From Candidatus Tokpelaia sp. (GTDB lineage: Bacteria > Pseudomonadota > Alphaproteobacteria > Rhizobiales > Rhizobiaceae), in contig NZ_QLZD01000023.1 in assembly GCF_008636115.1 (NCBI RefSeq), positions 50,161 to 114,160 of the forward strand: a stretch of 64,000 bases of DNA, read 5' to 3'. The position numbers were made by a program, and so were the translations under genes. Shown here one piece after another: positions 55,929-64,000 of this stretch; the first letter of the stretch is position 1; each line of letters starts with the position of its first letter. The notes beneath the pieces are model-generated. The model was not told the DNA's origin, made no database searches, and saw only the letters and a list, made by a program, of their open reading frames with translations.

Positions 55929-56495
55929 ATGCGTAAATTGAAAAAACCGGCAAATTTTGGTTTTTGCCTGGTGGTCGGGTTTTTTGCCGGCTTTATGCAA
56001 AGGCCGGCCTGGGCAGAAAATACTACAGCAAATTTGAATGTTTCTTTGGAAATTACGGCGGGCTGTTCTATCGGTTTTGGCGCTAATGGCGATGGCGAGG
56101 CCGGTGCGGTTAATTTCGGCTCTTTTATCAATCTGAATACGGCGCAATCTGCGCAGATTGCGCTTACTATCCGTTGCAACGGGGGCAGCAGCCTCAAATA
56201 TAATATCGGCCTGGATCAGGGCAAAAATGCCACAAGCGATTATAAAAACCGTAATCTGGCGGCAAATATAGATGGAACAGTGCGTCTTATCGCCTATAAT
56301 ATTTACCGGGATAGCGCTTATAGCCAATTATGGGGGCCTATTGGCAGTGATGATGTTCTGGGGCCTGTCACTTACCCTGACAATGCCGATTCGGATACGC
56401 ATCAGGTCTATCTTCTGGTTCCGCCAAAGACGGGGGAGACCCTTTATCCGGGGACATATACAGATACGGTTATTGCCACAATAAACTGGAGTTGA
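55929..56495 (+). CDS. Spore coat U domain (SCPU) pilin-like subunit
   Basis: 188 residues from ATG 55929 (GGGGAGAGG eight bases upstream). Signal peptide to about residue 29 (A-W-A). The mature part is a single SCPU domain: N-x-x-V-S-L-E-I-T-A-G-C near the N-terminus, a second Cys in I-R-C-N-G-G, alternating hydrophobic strands and a conserved P-G-T-Y-T-D-T-V-I-A-T-I-N-W end. This family forms fibres assembled by chaperone and usher (Csu-type). It is the only subunit gene here. Confidence 0.88.
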   Translation: MRKLKKPANFGFCLVVGFFAGFMQRPAWAENTTANLNVSLEITAGCSIGFGANGDGEAGAVNFGSFINLNTAQSAQIALTIRCNGGSSLKYNIGLDQGKNATSDYKNRNLAANIDGTVRLIAYNIYRDSAYSQLWGPIGSDDVLGPVTYPDNADSDTHQVYLLVPPKTGETLYPGTYTDTVIATINWS

Positions 56496-56777
56496 CAGGC
56501 CCGAAACCGGGGGTAACAGGCTCGGTGAAAAAGCAATGCCAAATTGCGCCCGGACTTAAGAGAGATAAAGATTCGCTCGCCTCTTGTCCTCAAGGGGTGA
56601 AGTCGCCTAAGGCGTGGGCAGAGGGGGCGGTATTTGTTTAAATGCGGTAAAAGCGTGTTAACAAAGAGCTTCTCTGGTGAATATGTTTTGCCAAATGTGC
56701 CGGATCTGGTAAAATAGAAGCAGAGTGTTTGCACTTTATATTTTTTCCGGTGATTGCTGTTTATGGGTGGATATATC

Positions 56778-57530
56778 ATGAAATATCGTTTTTTCTTTGT
56801 GTTTCTGGTTTCTCTGGGGGCTGTTTTCAGTTTTGTTGCCCAGCTTGCGGCGGCGAATTTGACGGTTATGCCAACCTCGCTTCGAATTGCGCCGCCGAAA
56901 GCTGCCGATATTGTTACGATTCGCAATGAGGGTCGCCGCCCGGTGAAAATGCAGATACGCCTTTTCCGCTGGGAGCAAAAGGGCGGCAAAGATGTCTATC
57001 ACCCTGCGCAGGGTGTGGTCGCCACTCCGCCTTTCATCACTATTAAAGGCGGCGCGGACGGTAATATCCGTGTTATCCGCACGGCTAAAACAGCCGTCTC
57101 GGGAACTGAGAGCTATCGTCTGATTATTGATGAGCTGCCTTCATCGCGCGTGCGCGCCAGAGTAAAAGGGCAGGCGGCTTCAGTTGAGGTGGTAACACGG
57201 CAAATCCTGCCGGTGTTTTTTACCAGCACGCCGGAGCCCGGCGGCAATCACGGCGGCGGTGCTGCTGCTCCTCGCCTGTCTTTCCGCGCTCAGGCCGCGC
57301 GCGGCGGTTATGAAATTACGGCGATTAACGGTTCCAGGGCCGTTTTGCGTATAGGAGCTGTGTCTTTATGGGCGGGGGGCACGGAAATCGGCCGCTCCGG
57401 CCGAAGTGTCGGCAATGTTTTGCCCAAATCGGAGGTCAAGTTTTTCGTTCCGGCCAAAGGCGGCGGCAAACCGCAGGAAATACGGGTTTTAGAGGGTAAA
57501 GGTATAGAGGGAACTTACCCGCTGCAGTGA
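56778..57530 (+). CDS. PapD-like periplasmic pilus chaperone
   Basis: 250 residues from ATG 56778; frames upstream to 56754 exist but a signal peptide begins cleanly at M-K-Y-R-F-F-F. Immunoglobulin-like N-domain with A-x-x-L-x-V-x-P-T-S-L-R-I-A-P, T-I-R-N-E-G, Q-I-R-L-F-R-W-E-Q, and T-E-S-Y-R-L-I-I-D-E-L-P, motifs of the FimC/CsuC family (donor-strand chaperones). C-domain is smaller than usual but ends with a strand-like segment. Serves the SCPU subunit upstream. Confidence 0.9.
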   Translation: MKYRFFFVFLVSLGAVFSFVAQLAAANLTVMPTSLRIAPPKAADIVTIRNEGRRPVKMQIRLFRWEQKGGKDVYHPAQGVVATPPFITIKGGADGNIRVIRTAKTAVSGTESYRLIIDELPSSRVRARVKGQAASVEVVTRQILPVFFTSTPEPGGNHGGGAAAPRLSFRAQAARGGYEITAINGSRAVLRIGAVSLWAGGTEIGRSGRSVGNVLPKSEVKFFVPAKGGGKPQEIRVLEGKGIEGTYPLQ

Positions 57531-57553
57531 CAGATTTTATATAAGTGACACAT

Positions 57554-57597
57554 AAAGAGACGAAGGGTTCCGCGCGGATTTTTCGTCTCTTTGCTTT
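57554..57597 (+). terminator. Terminator between chaperone and usher genes
   Basis: Perfect 11-bp inverted repeat AAAGAGACGAA (57554-57564) / TTCGTCTCTTT (57582-57592), then TTGCTTTT. It starts 24 bases after the chaperone stop, so the usher needs its own promoter. Confidence 0.8.
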
Positions 57598-57817
57598 TAT
57601 GTGGCGGCGCTTGATTGCTCTATGAACATTGTCTTAATAAAAATTGCAATTTAAAATAATAATCTGTTGCATATGAAAAAAATATATTGTAGAGCTGACG
57701 CAAGGGTAAGGGGGATATAGCCGGAAAATTCGCCGTTTTGTGAAAGCTTGAACAAAACGGGGAATGTTTGTGACACATAGCGCAGAATAGCTTGTATTGC
57801 GCTTGTTTTTTTATTTA

Positions 57818-60487
57818 ATGCTGGAGTTGGGTCGAGTGGCGGGAAGCGGGACGGAGAACCGTATTAAACAATTTTGCAGGGTGTTTCGTGCGCTCTTTTC
57901 GGCGGGCAGTGTTCCTGCCGGTATTTTGATCTGCCTGCTTTCTCTCGGTAAAAATGCGCAGGCAGAAGGCATTGATATTTCTCAGGGCGTCGGCGATCCG
58001 TCTCTATCTGATGAGGCGCTTTCTACCGGTGCGGGGAAAAATGATGATATTTACCTGAATGCCGAAGTGAACGGCGAAATGCGCAAGGATATGTTTGCCT
58101 TTCGGCAGAAAGAAAACGGCGATTTTCTTATCAAGGAAAGTGAGCTGGAGACTATCGGCCTGCTGGCTGATAAAAAAGCTGTTGGTGCAGATGATTATGT
58201 TGATCTTGCTGCTTTGTCTGATATACGCGTAGATTATGACGCCGAAAAACAGGCTATTATTTTTACCACTTTGAGCGACAAGGCTCTGGCGCCTTATACA
58301 ATCAGCGTTAATCGCTGGGCGGCAAAAGCGCGGCGGGGGGACGATATGGAAGGTAAGCCGCGCTCGGATTTGGCCGGTATTATCAATTATAATGTTTATG
58401 CCAATTCCAATTCAGAGAAGAAAATCCGCAAAGCTTTTGATTTGAACGGTGTTTCGGCCAATCTTGGCGGGCGTGTTTCCAGCCGCTTCGGTTCATTGGA
58501 TAATAATCAGTTGCTGACCTATAGCGATAGCGGCCATGATGTTTATAAAAGTGTTCGCCTTGATAGTTACTGGTCTTATTCCGATCCGAAAAGGCTGGTA
58601 ACTTACCGCGCCGGTGATCTTATCACCCGCAGTCTGCCGTGGAGCCGTTCTGTCCGTCTGGGGGGAGCCCAGATTCGCCGTAATTTCGGTTTGCGGCCTG
58701 ATCTGGTCACCATGCCTTTGCCCAATTTCTCCGGCTCGGCTGCGGTTCCTTCTGCCGTTGATCTTTATATTAACAATGCCAAAAGGGCGACAGAAAATGT
58801 TCCTGTCGGGCCGTTTAATCTGACAGATTTGCCTGTTGTTTCAGGTAATAATGAGGCGAAGCTGGTGGTGCGTGACGCCCAGGGGCGTGAAACGACAACG
58901 ACTGTTTCTTTCTTCGGTTCTTCTGAGCTTCTATCCAAAAATCTGTGGGATTTTTCGTTTGAGGTGGGGACGCCGCGCCGTAATTACGGCACGAAATCCG
59001 GTGATTATGACGATAAGGTCTATGCCACAGGCACAACGCGTTACGGCCTGAGCAATAATATAACGCTGGAGGGACATGCCGAAGCGGGTGAGAATTTTGT
59101 CAATGGCGGTGCCGGCACCGTATTCAGCCTGTGGGATTTCGGCACGCTTGCCCTGGCCGGCAGCGGCAGCTCTCATAAAAGCCAGACAGGTTCGCAATAT
59201 TCAGTCGGCTTTCAGGCACAAAAATGGGGATTTTCTCTTACGGCGCGGACTCAGGGCGCTTCGCGCGATTATCATGATATTGTCTCTGTTTCGGCCGACA
59301 GGTCGGCAGTTGATTATGCTGATATGGATTATTACGGCTCCGATACGCTTTATGATGAATTTGTTTCTCCCGATCAAAGGAAAAATCGGAGAAGACGCCG
59401 CTATCGTGATTCGCAGGTTCCGAAAACCGCCAATCAGATAGCGCTTTCCGTGCCGCTGTTTTTTGACCCGGCTGCTCTCAGCTTTACGTATACGGAATCG
59501 AAAAGACGGGGCGAGGCGGAGTCGCGTTATGCCGGTTTTTCCTTATCGCGCAATTTCGGCCGCCGCATTTACGGCTATATGAACGGTTTTCAGGATTTAC
59601 GGCATGATAAATCCTATAGCCTCTTCGCCGGTATGACGGTTACCCTGAGCGAGAAATATTCTGCCTCGGTAGATAGCACGACAGATCACGGCGGCACGAA
59701 TATCAGCTCCAGCCTGACACGCCAAATGGGCAGCAATATTGGCGATTACGGCTGGAGTTTGCGTGATATTGAAGGCGGGGCACTTAACGACCAGCGCGGC
59801 GCTTCCGGTAATTATCGCAGCCGTTTTGCAACTTTTGCCGGTTCGGTTGAGCAGGTAGACGAACGTTACCGCGCTACCATCGATATGGACGGTGCCCTGG
59901 TTATTGCCGATAAAAGTATTATGCCCTCCAACAAGATTTATGATTCTTTCGCGGTTGTTAATGCCGGCGCGCCTGGTGTGCGTGTCGCCAGCCAAAATGT
60001 TTATTACGGCAAAACCGGGTGGAATGGCCGCCTGGTTGTGCCGAATTTAGTATCTTATCGCGATAATCGCTTGAGTATTGATGTGGATTCGCTGCCGCTG
60101 GATACGCTGATTACTGAAACTGACGCTGTGGTGGTGCCGGCCTATCAGAGCGGCGTTATCCAGCATTTCGGTGTTTCCGGCAAATCGGATTATATTTATG
60201 CGGCCTTGCAATATGCCGGGGGCGAAGCCGTGCCGACAGGCTCTTATGCTGTTATCGACGGCACCAATCAGGGTTTTGATATTGCTTATGACGGTATTGG
60301 CGTTTTGCCGACAAAAGGCGCTAAATATCCTATCCATCTGACAGTATATCTGCCGGAAGAAAAGGCCTGCCGGGCTGTGATTGCCAAAGCTGACAATAGC
60401 GGCCTGAGTGGCGGCGCTATTCCTGTAACCTGCACTCCTGTCCCCGGCACTGTAACGCCGCCGCAAATTGATGAAATACCGGCTTGA
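57818..60487 (+). CDS. Outer-membrane usher for chaperone-usher fibre (FimD/CsuD family)
   Basis: 889 residues from ATG 57818; TTG 57797 and GTG 57836 are alternatives, none with a strong ribosome site. Long signal region (core about 36-50, A-Q-A cleavage). Then the N-terminal chaperone-binding domain (I-Y-L-N-A-E-V-N-G), a 24-strand pore with a plug, and the C-terminal domain with two Cys (A-C-R-A-V-I and V-T-C-T-P-V). Y-L-N-x-E-V-N-G and P-x-G-P-F-N-L-x-D-L-P are family signatures. Secretes and assembles the SCPU subunit. Confidence 0.93.
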   Translation: MLELGRVAGSGTENRIKQFCRVFRALFSAGSVPAGILICLLSLGKNAQAEGIDISQGVGDPSLSDEALSTGAGKNDDIYLNAEVNGEMRKDMFAFRQKENGDFLIKESELETIGLLADKKAVGADDYVDLAALSDIRVDYDAEKQAIIFTTLSDKALAPYTISVNRWAAKARRGDDMEGKPRSDLAGIINYNVYANSNSEKKIRKAFDLNGVSANLGGRVSSRFGSLDNNQLLTYSDSGHDVYKSVRLDSYWSYSDPKRLVTYRAGDLITRSLPWSRSVRLGGAQIRRNFGLRPDLVTMPLPNFSGSAAVPSAVDLYINNAKRATENVPVGPFNLTDLPVVSGNNEAKLVVRDAQGRETTTTVSFFGSSELLSKNLWDFSFEVGTPRRNYGTKSGDYDDKVYATGTTRYGLSNNITLEGHAEAGENFVNGGAGTVFSLWDFGTLALAGSGSSHKSQTGSQYSVGFQAQKWGFSLTARTQGASRDYHDIVSVSADRSAVDYADMDYYGSDTLYDEFVSPDQRKNRRRRRYRDSQVPKTANQIALSVPLFFDPAALSFTYTESKRRGEAESRYAGFSLSRNFGRRIYGYMNGFQDLRHDKSYSLFAGMTVTLSEKYSASVDSTTDHGGTNISSSLTRQMGSNIGDYGWSLRDIEGGALNDQRGASGNYRSRFATFAGSVEQVDERYRATIDMDGALVIADKSIMPSNKIYDSFAVVNAGAPGVRVASQNVYYGKTGWNGRLVVPNLVSYRDNRLSIDVDSLPLDTLITETDAVVVPAYQSGVIQHFGVSGKSDYIYAALQYAGGEAVPTGSYAVIDGTNQGFDIAYDGIGVLPTKGAKYPIHLTVYLPEEKACRAVIAKADNSGLSGGAIPVTCTPVPGTVTPPQIDEIPA

Positions 60488-60900
60488 ATATTTCTTTCCC
60501 GTCAAATTTATTGCCCTCCCTTACTGATTCTGCTTTTTATAGAAGCGATTTCGGGGCAAAAAGTCTGATAAGGGCAAGCCAGGCGCACAATATTTCCTTA
60601 TTCTGCCAGAGTTCTTTTCATTTCTTTCTCTGCTATCCATAATAATACCCGCCATTTATCACCTAAATATGGCTTCCGCGGTGAAAGGCAAGGGGTCTGA
60701 CAAGTAAATATTACTGTATTTCTGTTAACCTATATTTAATATTTTCTTAGATTGAAGAAAAAATTGCTCTTTAATTGTTTTTTTATTTTTGAAAAGGCCT
60801 TAGAGTTTTATATGAAAAGCTAAGGTCAGGGAGTGAGCCCGGTTTTCAGATTCTTCAGAAAATTGCCAATTTCCGGAATGCAAAGAGTTGGGGTTGAGTA
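60488..60900. other. A/T-rich region between usher and L,D-transpeptidase genes
   Basis: About 410 bases with no supported gene, strongly A/T-rich around 60700-60800. Probably holds the promoter of the transpeptidase gene and the usher transcript end; no clear hairpin seen. Confidence 0.45.
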
Positions 60901-61422
60901 ATGTCTCAGAAAAAATTGATTAAAAATCTGCTTGCTCTCGGCCTGGTATTCTCTATATGGGGGATTTTCGGTTTTCATTCAGGCGAATTGGGAGAAGGCG
61001 GCGATAAAGAGCAGATAAATACAGGCAAAAGCCTCCAAACGACAGAAACGGAAACACCGCGCGAAGCTATTATAGTTGAAATCGACATAGCAAAACAGAT
61101 AATGACCGTGCATCGTGACGGTGAGGTTTTATATATATGGAAAATTTCTACAGGACGCGCAGGCTATAAAACGCCTGGCGGCTCTTACCGCCCGCAGCGT
61201 ATGTATACAATGTGGCATTCCAGAACTTATAATAATGCACCTATGCCTTATGCCATATTTTTTCATAATGGCTATGCTATTCACGGCACAACGGCCATTG
61301 GCCGGCTGGGATCGCCGGCTTCACATGGCTGTGTGCGCCTGGAAACTGCCAATGCCAAAGAATTATACAAGCTTGTAACCGCTGCCGGCGTCAATGAAAC
61401 GCAAATTCTTGTCCTTAATTAA
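60901..61422 (+). CDS. L,D-transpeptidase (YkuD family), membrane-anchored
   Basis: 173 residues. N-terminal hydrophobic anchor (about 8-26), then one YkuD domain with catalytic cluster H128-G-T...S141-H142-G143-C144-V145-R146-L. C144 is the acyl-enzyme cysteine. It would form 3,3 cross-links or attach proteins to peptidoglycan in the periplasm. Shorter than many (no LysM or extra domains). Start ATG 60901 follows GTTGGGGTTGAGTA. Confidence 0.93.
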   Translation: MSQKKLIKNLLALGLVFSIWGIFGFHSGELGEGGDKEQINTGKSLQTTETETPREAIIVEIDIAKQIMTVHRDGEVLYIWKISTGRAGYKTPGGSYRPQRMYTMWHSRTYNNAPMPYAIFFHNGYAIHGTTAIGRLGSPASHGCVRLETANAKELYKLVTAAGVNETQILVLN

Positions 61423-61633
61423 AGTCTCGGCTTTTGCCATTGTGACATATTTACAAAAATATAAAGAGAAACAGGGTAGTGGCGTCATAAAAGGGTGGAG
61501 GAAATAAGGTTGAGCGCATGGCCGGGCTTTGCCTTAAACGATAAATTCCTTTTCCGCCTGTTGGCCTTGCGCTACACGCATTTGATATATTGAGCCGGCA
61601 CAAATCCAAATCAGCGGGGAGCAATAGCGCTTT

Positions 61634-62350
61634 ATGCAAAAACATTTTTTACATGATAAAAGTGGGAATAAGCGGCAAAGAGAAAGGATTTTCAACCTTC
61701 CGCTCGTGATTATTGTGTTTTTTGCAGTATGTTGCCTGGCTTATATTATGCCCGCTTATTTACTGTCTCCCGGCAAGAGTGAAGAATTTTTTGCTTTTTT
61801 CGGTTTTGTCCCTGTCCTGTTTTTGCATAATCATGATGTAATGACGCAAATAAGTGCGGTCAGCTATTCTTTCCTTCACGGCAATTTTGCCCATTTGGGG
61901 TTGAATATGGTGTGGTTTGTTGTTTTCGGTACACCTCTGGCCAATCGTTTAGGCGGCACTTTTTTTATTTTATTCTGGTTTTTTACCGCTTTTATCGCCG
62001 CTATGATATATTGTCTGGCACATTTTGACAGTGAAACCACACTTATCGGTGCTTCAGGGGCGATTTCCGCTATGATGGGCGCTTCGGCGCGGTATGATTT
62101 CCAGACTATTGGCGGATCCTACGTGCCGGGGGCGATTTTATCGATAAAAAAAGCCTTATTGTCACATTCTGTAATTCTGGTTATGGGCAGTTTTGTGACG
62201 CTTAATTTCCTGACAGCTATTGATCAGTGGATAACAGGCTATGCCGGTAATCCGGCCGGCATAGCCTGGGAAGCGCATATTGGCGGCTTATTGGCCGGCT
62301 TTCTGGTCATCGGCTTTTTTGATAAATGGACTCATAATTTCAAGACCTGA
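61634..62350 (+). CDS. Rhomboid family intramembrane serine protease
   Basis: 238 residues, six predicted helices. Catalytic S141 in L-I-G-A-S-G-A-I-S and H215 in W-E-A-H-I-G-G; H-G-N-F-A-H-L-G-L-N-M at 82-92 is the family loop-1/helix-2 motif. Inner-membrane protease that cuts single-pass proteins; substrate unknown. Convergent with rlmB, only 39 bases between them. Confidence 0.92.
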   Translation: MQKHFLHDKSGNKRQRERIFNLPLVIIVFFAVCCLAYIMPAYLLSPGKSEEFFAFFGFVPVLFLHNHDVMTQISAVSYSFLHGNFAHLGLNMVWFVVFGTPLANRLGGTFFILFWFFTAFIAAMIYCLAHFDSETTLIGASGAISAMMGASARYDFQTIGGSYVPGAILSIKKALLSHSVILVMGSFVTLNFLTAIDQWITGYAGNPAGIAWEAHIGGLLAGFLVIGFFDKWTHNFKT

Positions 62351-62389
62351 ATTATGCAGGCAGGCCAGGGCAGGGAAAGCCGCAGCCTT

Positions 62390-63343
62390 TCAGGCCTGCT
62401 TATGCCGACAGGCGGCGTAAAGAGCAATGGCGGCAGCATTAGAGACATTGAGCGATTTAATCGCCCCCGGCATATCGAGCCGCGCTACAACAGAGACAGT
62501 TTGCCGTGTTTTTTGCCGCAAACCCTTGCCTTCCGCCCCCAGAACAACGGCAATTTTCTTTCCCGAAAAGGCGGATTCCAATAATTTGTCCCCCGCCGAA
62601 TCAAGGCCAATAGTCTGAAATCCTGCTTTATGCAATTTCTCCAGTGTTTCGGCCAGATTGCGCACATTTAAATGCGTTATTTTTTCCAGCGCGCCTGAAG
62701 CTGATTTTGCCATAACACCTGTTTCCTGCGGCGAATGGCGCATTGTGGTAATAAAAAAATCGGCGTTAAACGCCACCGCCGAGCGCATTATGGCGCCGAC
62801 ATTATGCGGATCTGTGATCTGATCAAGCAATAAAATCAGAGACGATTCGCCAAAATCATCATTATATTGCGGCCTCAAGGCCTCTGTTTCCAGGGCAATG
62901 CCCTGATGGACTGCCTGTGAACCAAGAATCCTGTCTAATTCCTTCGGTTCTACAATGGTAATCGGCACAGAAAAACACAGCTTTTCTGCCGGATATATAT
63001 TTGATCTTGATTCGCCCGGCTGCGCTGCCGGCGTTTTTTCATGGTGAGATAAAGCCCGATTATCATCGGCAGCAACGAGGGAGGAAGTGCCGGCAGCGTC
63101 CTGTTTTTGCTGTAGCCGGTCATAGGCATTTCTGGTTAAAAACAGGCGATGCAGGACACGGCGGGGATTATTCAGCGCTGCTTCAACCGTGTGAAAGCCG
63201 TAAAGCCAAAGCTGCTCCGCCGCCGGCTTTTTAGCGCGAAATTGCGGCTGCCGCTGCTCTGCGCTTTGTTGTTCAGCCTTATTGCTGCGATGCCGGCGCC
63301 GCAGGCGGGCATAATGCGAATCTTTTGCCGTTTTCTCTTTCAT
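62390..63343 (-). CDS. rlmB: TrmH-family 23S rRNA 2'-O-methyltransferase (RlmB-like)
   Basis: 317 residues. Basic leader rich in Arg/Lys/Gln (1-38), a substrate-binding domain (L-Y-G-F-H-T-V-E-A-A-L-N-N-P-R-R) containing a roughly 40-residue polar insert, and a SpoU domain with L-L-D-Q-I-T-D-P-H-N-V-G-A-I-M-R-S-A, L-G-A-E-G-K-G-L-R and S-L-N-V-S-N-A-A-A. Methylates Gm2251-type positions in 23S rRNA. Divergently placed upstream of the tRNA-Tyr/Gly pair. Confidence 0.92.
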   Translation of the reverse strand: MKEKTAKDSHYARLRRRHRSNKAEQQSAEQRQPQFRAKKPAAEQLWLYGFHTVEAALNNPRRVLHRLFLTRNAYDRLQQKQDAAGTSSLVAADDNRALSHHEKTPAAQPGESRSNIYPAEKLCFSVPITIVEPKELDRILGSQAVHQGIALETEALRPQYNDDFGESSLILLLDQITDPHNVGAIMRSAVAFNADFFITTMRHSPQETGVMAKSASGALEKITHLNVRNLAETLEKLHKAGFQTIGLDSAGDKLLESAFSGKKIAVVLGAEGKGLRQKTRQTVSVVARLDMPGAIKSLNVSNAAAIALYAACRHKQA

Positions 63344-63568
63344 ATAATATTCTCACAAGGCTTTCAGCGCTCTTGAATTATCAGGCGCAACAGGAATTTC
63401 CGCCAATTTGGCATTTATTGCGGGAGTTTGCAATTAAGCTGTTGACAGAAAGGGTTCTTACCGCCATAAGTGCCCTGCAGCCGGGTATTGGCGAGGGATT
63501 TGCCTTTGCGGCCTTTGTCATGACGTGCTGTTTCGCTTCGGCGCTACTGTTTATGCCGGGATTCCAAT

Positions 63569-63653
63569 GGAGGGATGCCCGAGTGGTTAAAGGGGACGGA
63601 CTGTAAATCCGTTGGCTTTGCCTACGTTGGTTCAAATCCAACTCCCTCCACCA
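63569..63653 (+). tRNA. tRNA-Tyr (GTA)
   Basis: 85 bases, class II with long variable arm. Acceptor GGAGGGA (63569-63575) pairs with TCCCTCC (63643-63649); anticodon GTA at 63603-63605; T arm GTTCAAATC; CCA encoded at 63651-63653. GUA makes this a queuosine substrate for the Tgt encoded upstream. Confidence 0.97.
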
Positions 63654-63684
63654 TTTGCCTGTTGAAATGATCGCGTGTGAGCCG

Positions 63685-63758
63685 GCGGGTATAGCTCAAT
63701 GGTAGAGCAGCAGCCTTCCAAGCTGAATATGCGGGTTCGATTCCCGCTACCCGCTCCA
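63685..63758 (+). tRNA. tRNA-Gly (TCC)
   Basis: 74 bases. Acceptor GCGGGTA (63685-63691) pairs with TACCCGC (63748-63754); anticodon TCC at 63717-63719 in loop CTTCCAA; T loop GTTCGATTC; CCA encoded at 63756-63758. 31 bases after tRNA-Tyr, probably one transcript. Confidence 0.97.
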
Positions 63759-63833
63759 TAGGTCTTGACTTGGGGAAATGGCCGCAAAATACGGAAAATT
63801 TGTCCCGATTCCTGTGAATTTTAATGTTTTTTG

Positions 63834-63860
63834 TTGACATTTGACACACGCCGCTTTAAA
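63834..63860 (+). promoter_or_regulatory. Candidate promoter of tuf
   Basis: TTGACA at 63834-63839 with TTTAAA at 63855-63860 (15-base spacer); a second TTGACA directly follows at 63841. TTTAAA sits inside the small inverted repeat GCCG-N7-CGGC. About 65 bases before tuf. Spacing is short, so moderate confidence. Confidence 0.45.
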
Positions 63861-63924
63861 CGGCAGAGAGCAATATTTACAGGACAGGCTTCTGTTTGGG
63901 CTTTCAAAAGAGAGAGTGAAGGCA

Positions 63925-64000
63925 ATGTCGAAGAGCAAGTATGAACGGACTAAGCCGCATGTCAACATAGGGACGATTGGTCATGTAGACCATGGGAAGA
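63925..64000 (+). CDS. tuf: Elongation factor Tu, 5' end
   Basis: Starts at ATG 63925 (GAAGG upstream) and runs off the right edge after 25 codons. The visible part reads [20 protein letters not shown] and then V-D-H-G-K, the G1 loop of EF-Tu. Follows the tRNA-Tyr/Gly pair as in many Proteobacteria. Confidence 0.97.
   Translation, partial: MSKSKYERTKPHVNIGTIGHVDHGK

Overview
The window looks like core chromosome of an alphaproteobacterium of the order Hyphomicrobiales, near the Bartonella/Brucella side. This is inference from gene content and order, not a database match. Supporting signs: an NdvA/ChvA/Cgt-type cyclic beta-1,2-glucan exporter, an ATP12 chaperone, an Atm1-type exporter, paired psd-pssA genes, an alphaproteobacterial-type Icd, and blocks rpsF-rpsR-DUF2232-rplI-dnaB-radA-cvpA, ssb/uvrA, marC-gyrA-coaD-ppi-ppi-queA-tgt and rlmB-tRNA-Tyr-tRNA-Gly-tuf. 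Base composition is moderate, with A/T-rich intergenic spacers.

Layout. 1-3.6 kb: N-terminal 1209 codons of a very large secreted repeat protein (minus strand, running off the left edge). 4-10 kb: SDR oxidoreductase, Atm1-like exporter, phosphatidylserine decarboxylase and synthase (the phosphatidylethanolamine pathway), class A beta-lactamase. 10-18 kb (minus): cvpA, radA, a DUF4062 protein, dnaB, and the S6-S18-DUF2232-L9 ribosomal operon ending in a clear terminator. 18.5-23 kb: type I glutamine synthetase, a KAP-family P-loop NTPase, an Ohr peroxidase, a small Tyr-rich secreted protein. 23.3-29.9 kb (minus): a complete N-acetylglucosamine uptake and catabolism operon nagA-nagB-II-nagF(IIA-HPr-EI)-nagE(IIC-IIB-IIB'). 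30.4-34 kb: divergent ssb and uvrA. 34.5-40.2 kb: a NYN nuclease with a small partner, the glucan exporter, a pseudouridine synthase, a membrane-anchored GIY-YIG-like protein, ATP12. 40.3-48.8 kb: marC, gyrA, coaD, two cyclophilins, queA, tgt. 49-53.6 kb: three transporters/membrane proteins. 53.8-54.0 kb: a non-coding 26/28-bp tandem repeat. 54.4 kb: icd. 55.9-60.5 kb: a minimal chaperone-usher locus (spore coat U-domain subunit, PapD-like chaperone, usher). 60.9-64 kb: L,D-transpeptidase, rhomboid protease, rlmB, tRNA-Tyr(GTA), tRNA-Gly(TCC), start of tuf.

Accessory or defence-like single genes (DUF4062, KAP NTPase, NYN plus HNH-associated helical protein, GIY-YIG membrane protein) sit one or two at a time between housekeeping genes rather than in an island. 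Two points stand out at residue level. Tgt has lost three of its four zinc ligands. NagE carries a second IIB domain whose phosphorylated cysteine is replaced by alanine. I did not find a convincing multi-gene novel system; the best candidates are the NYN/helical-domain pair, the membrane GIY-YIG protein and the CxxC-punctuated repeat surface protein.
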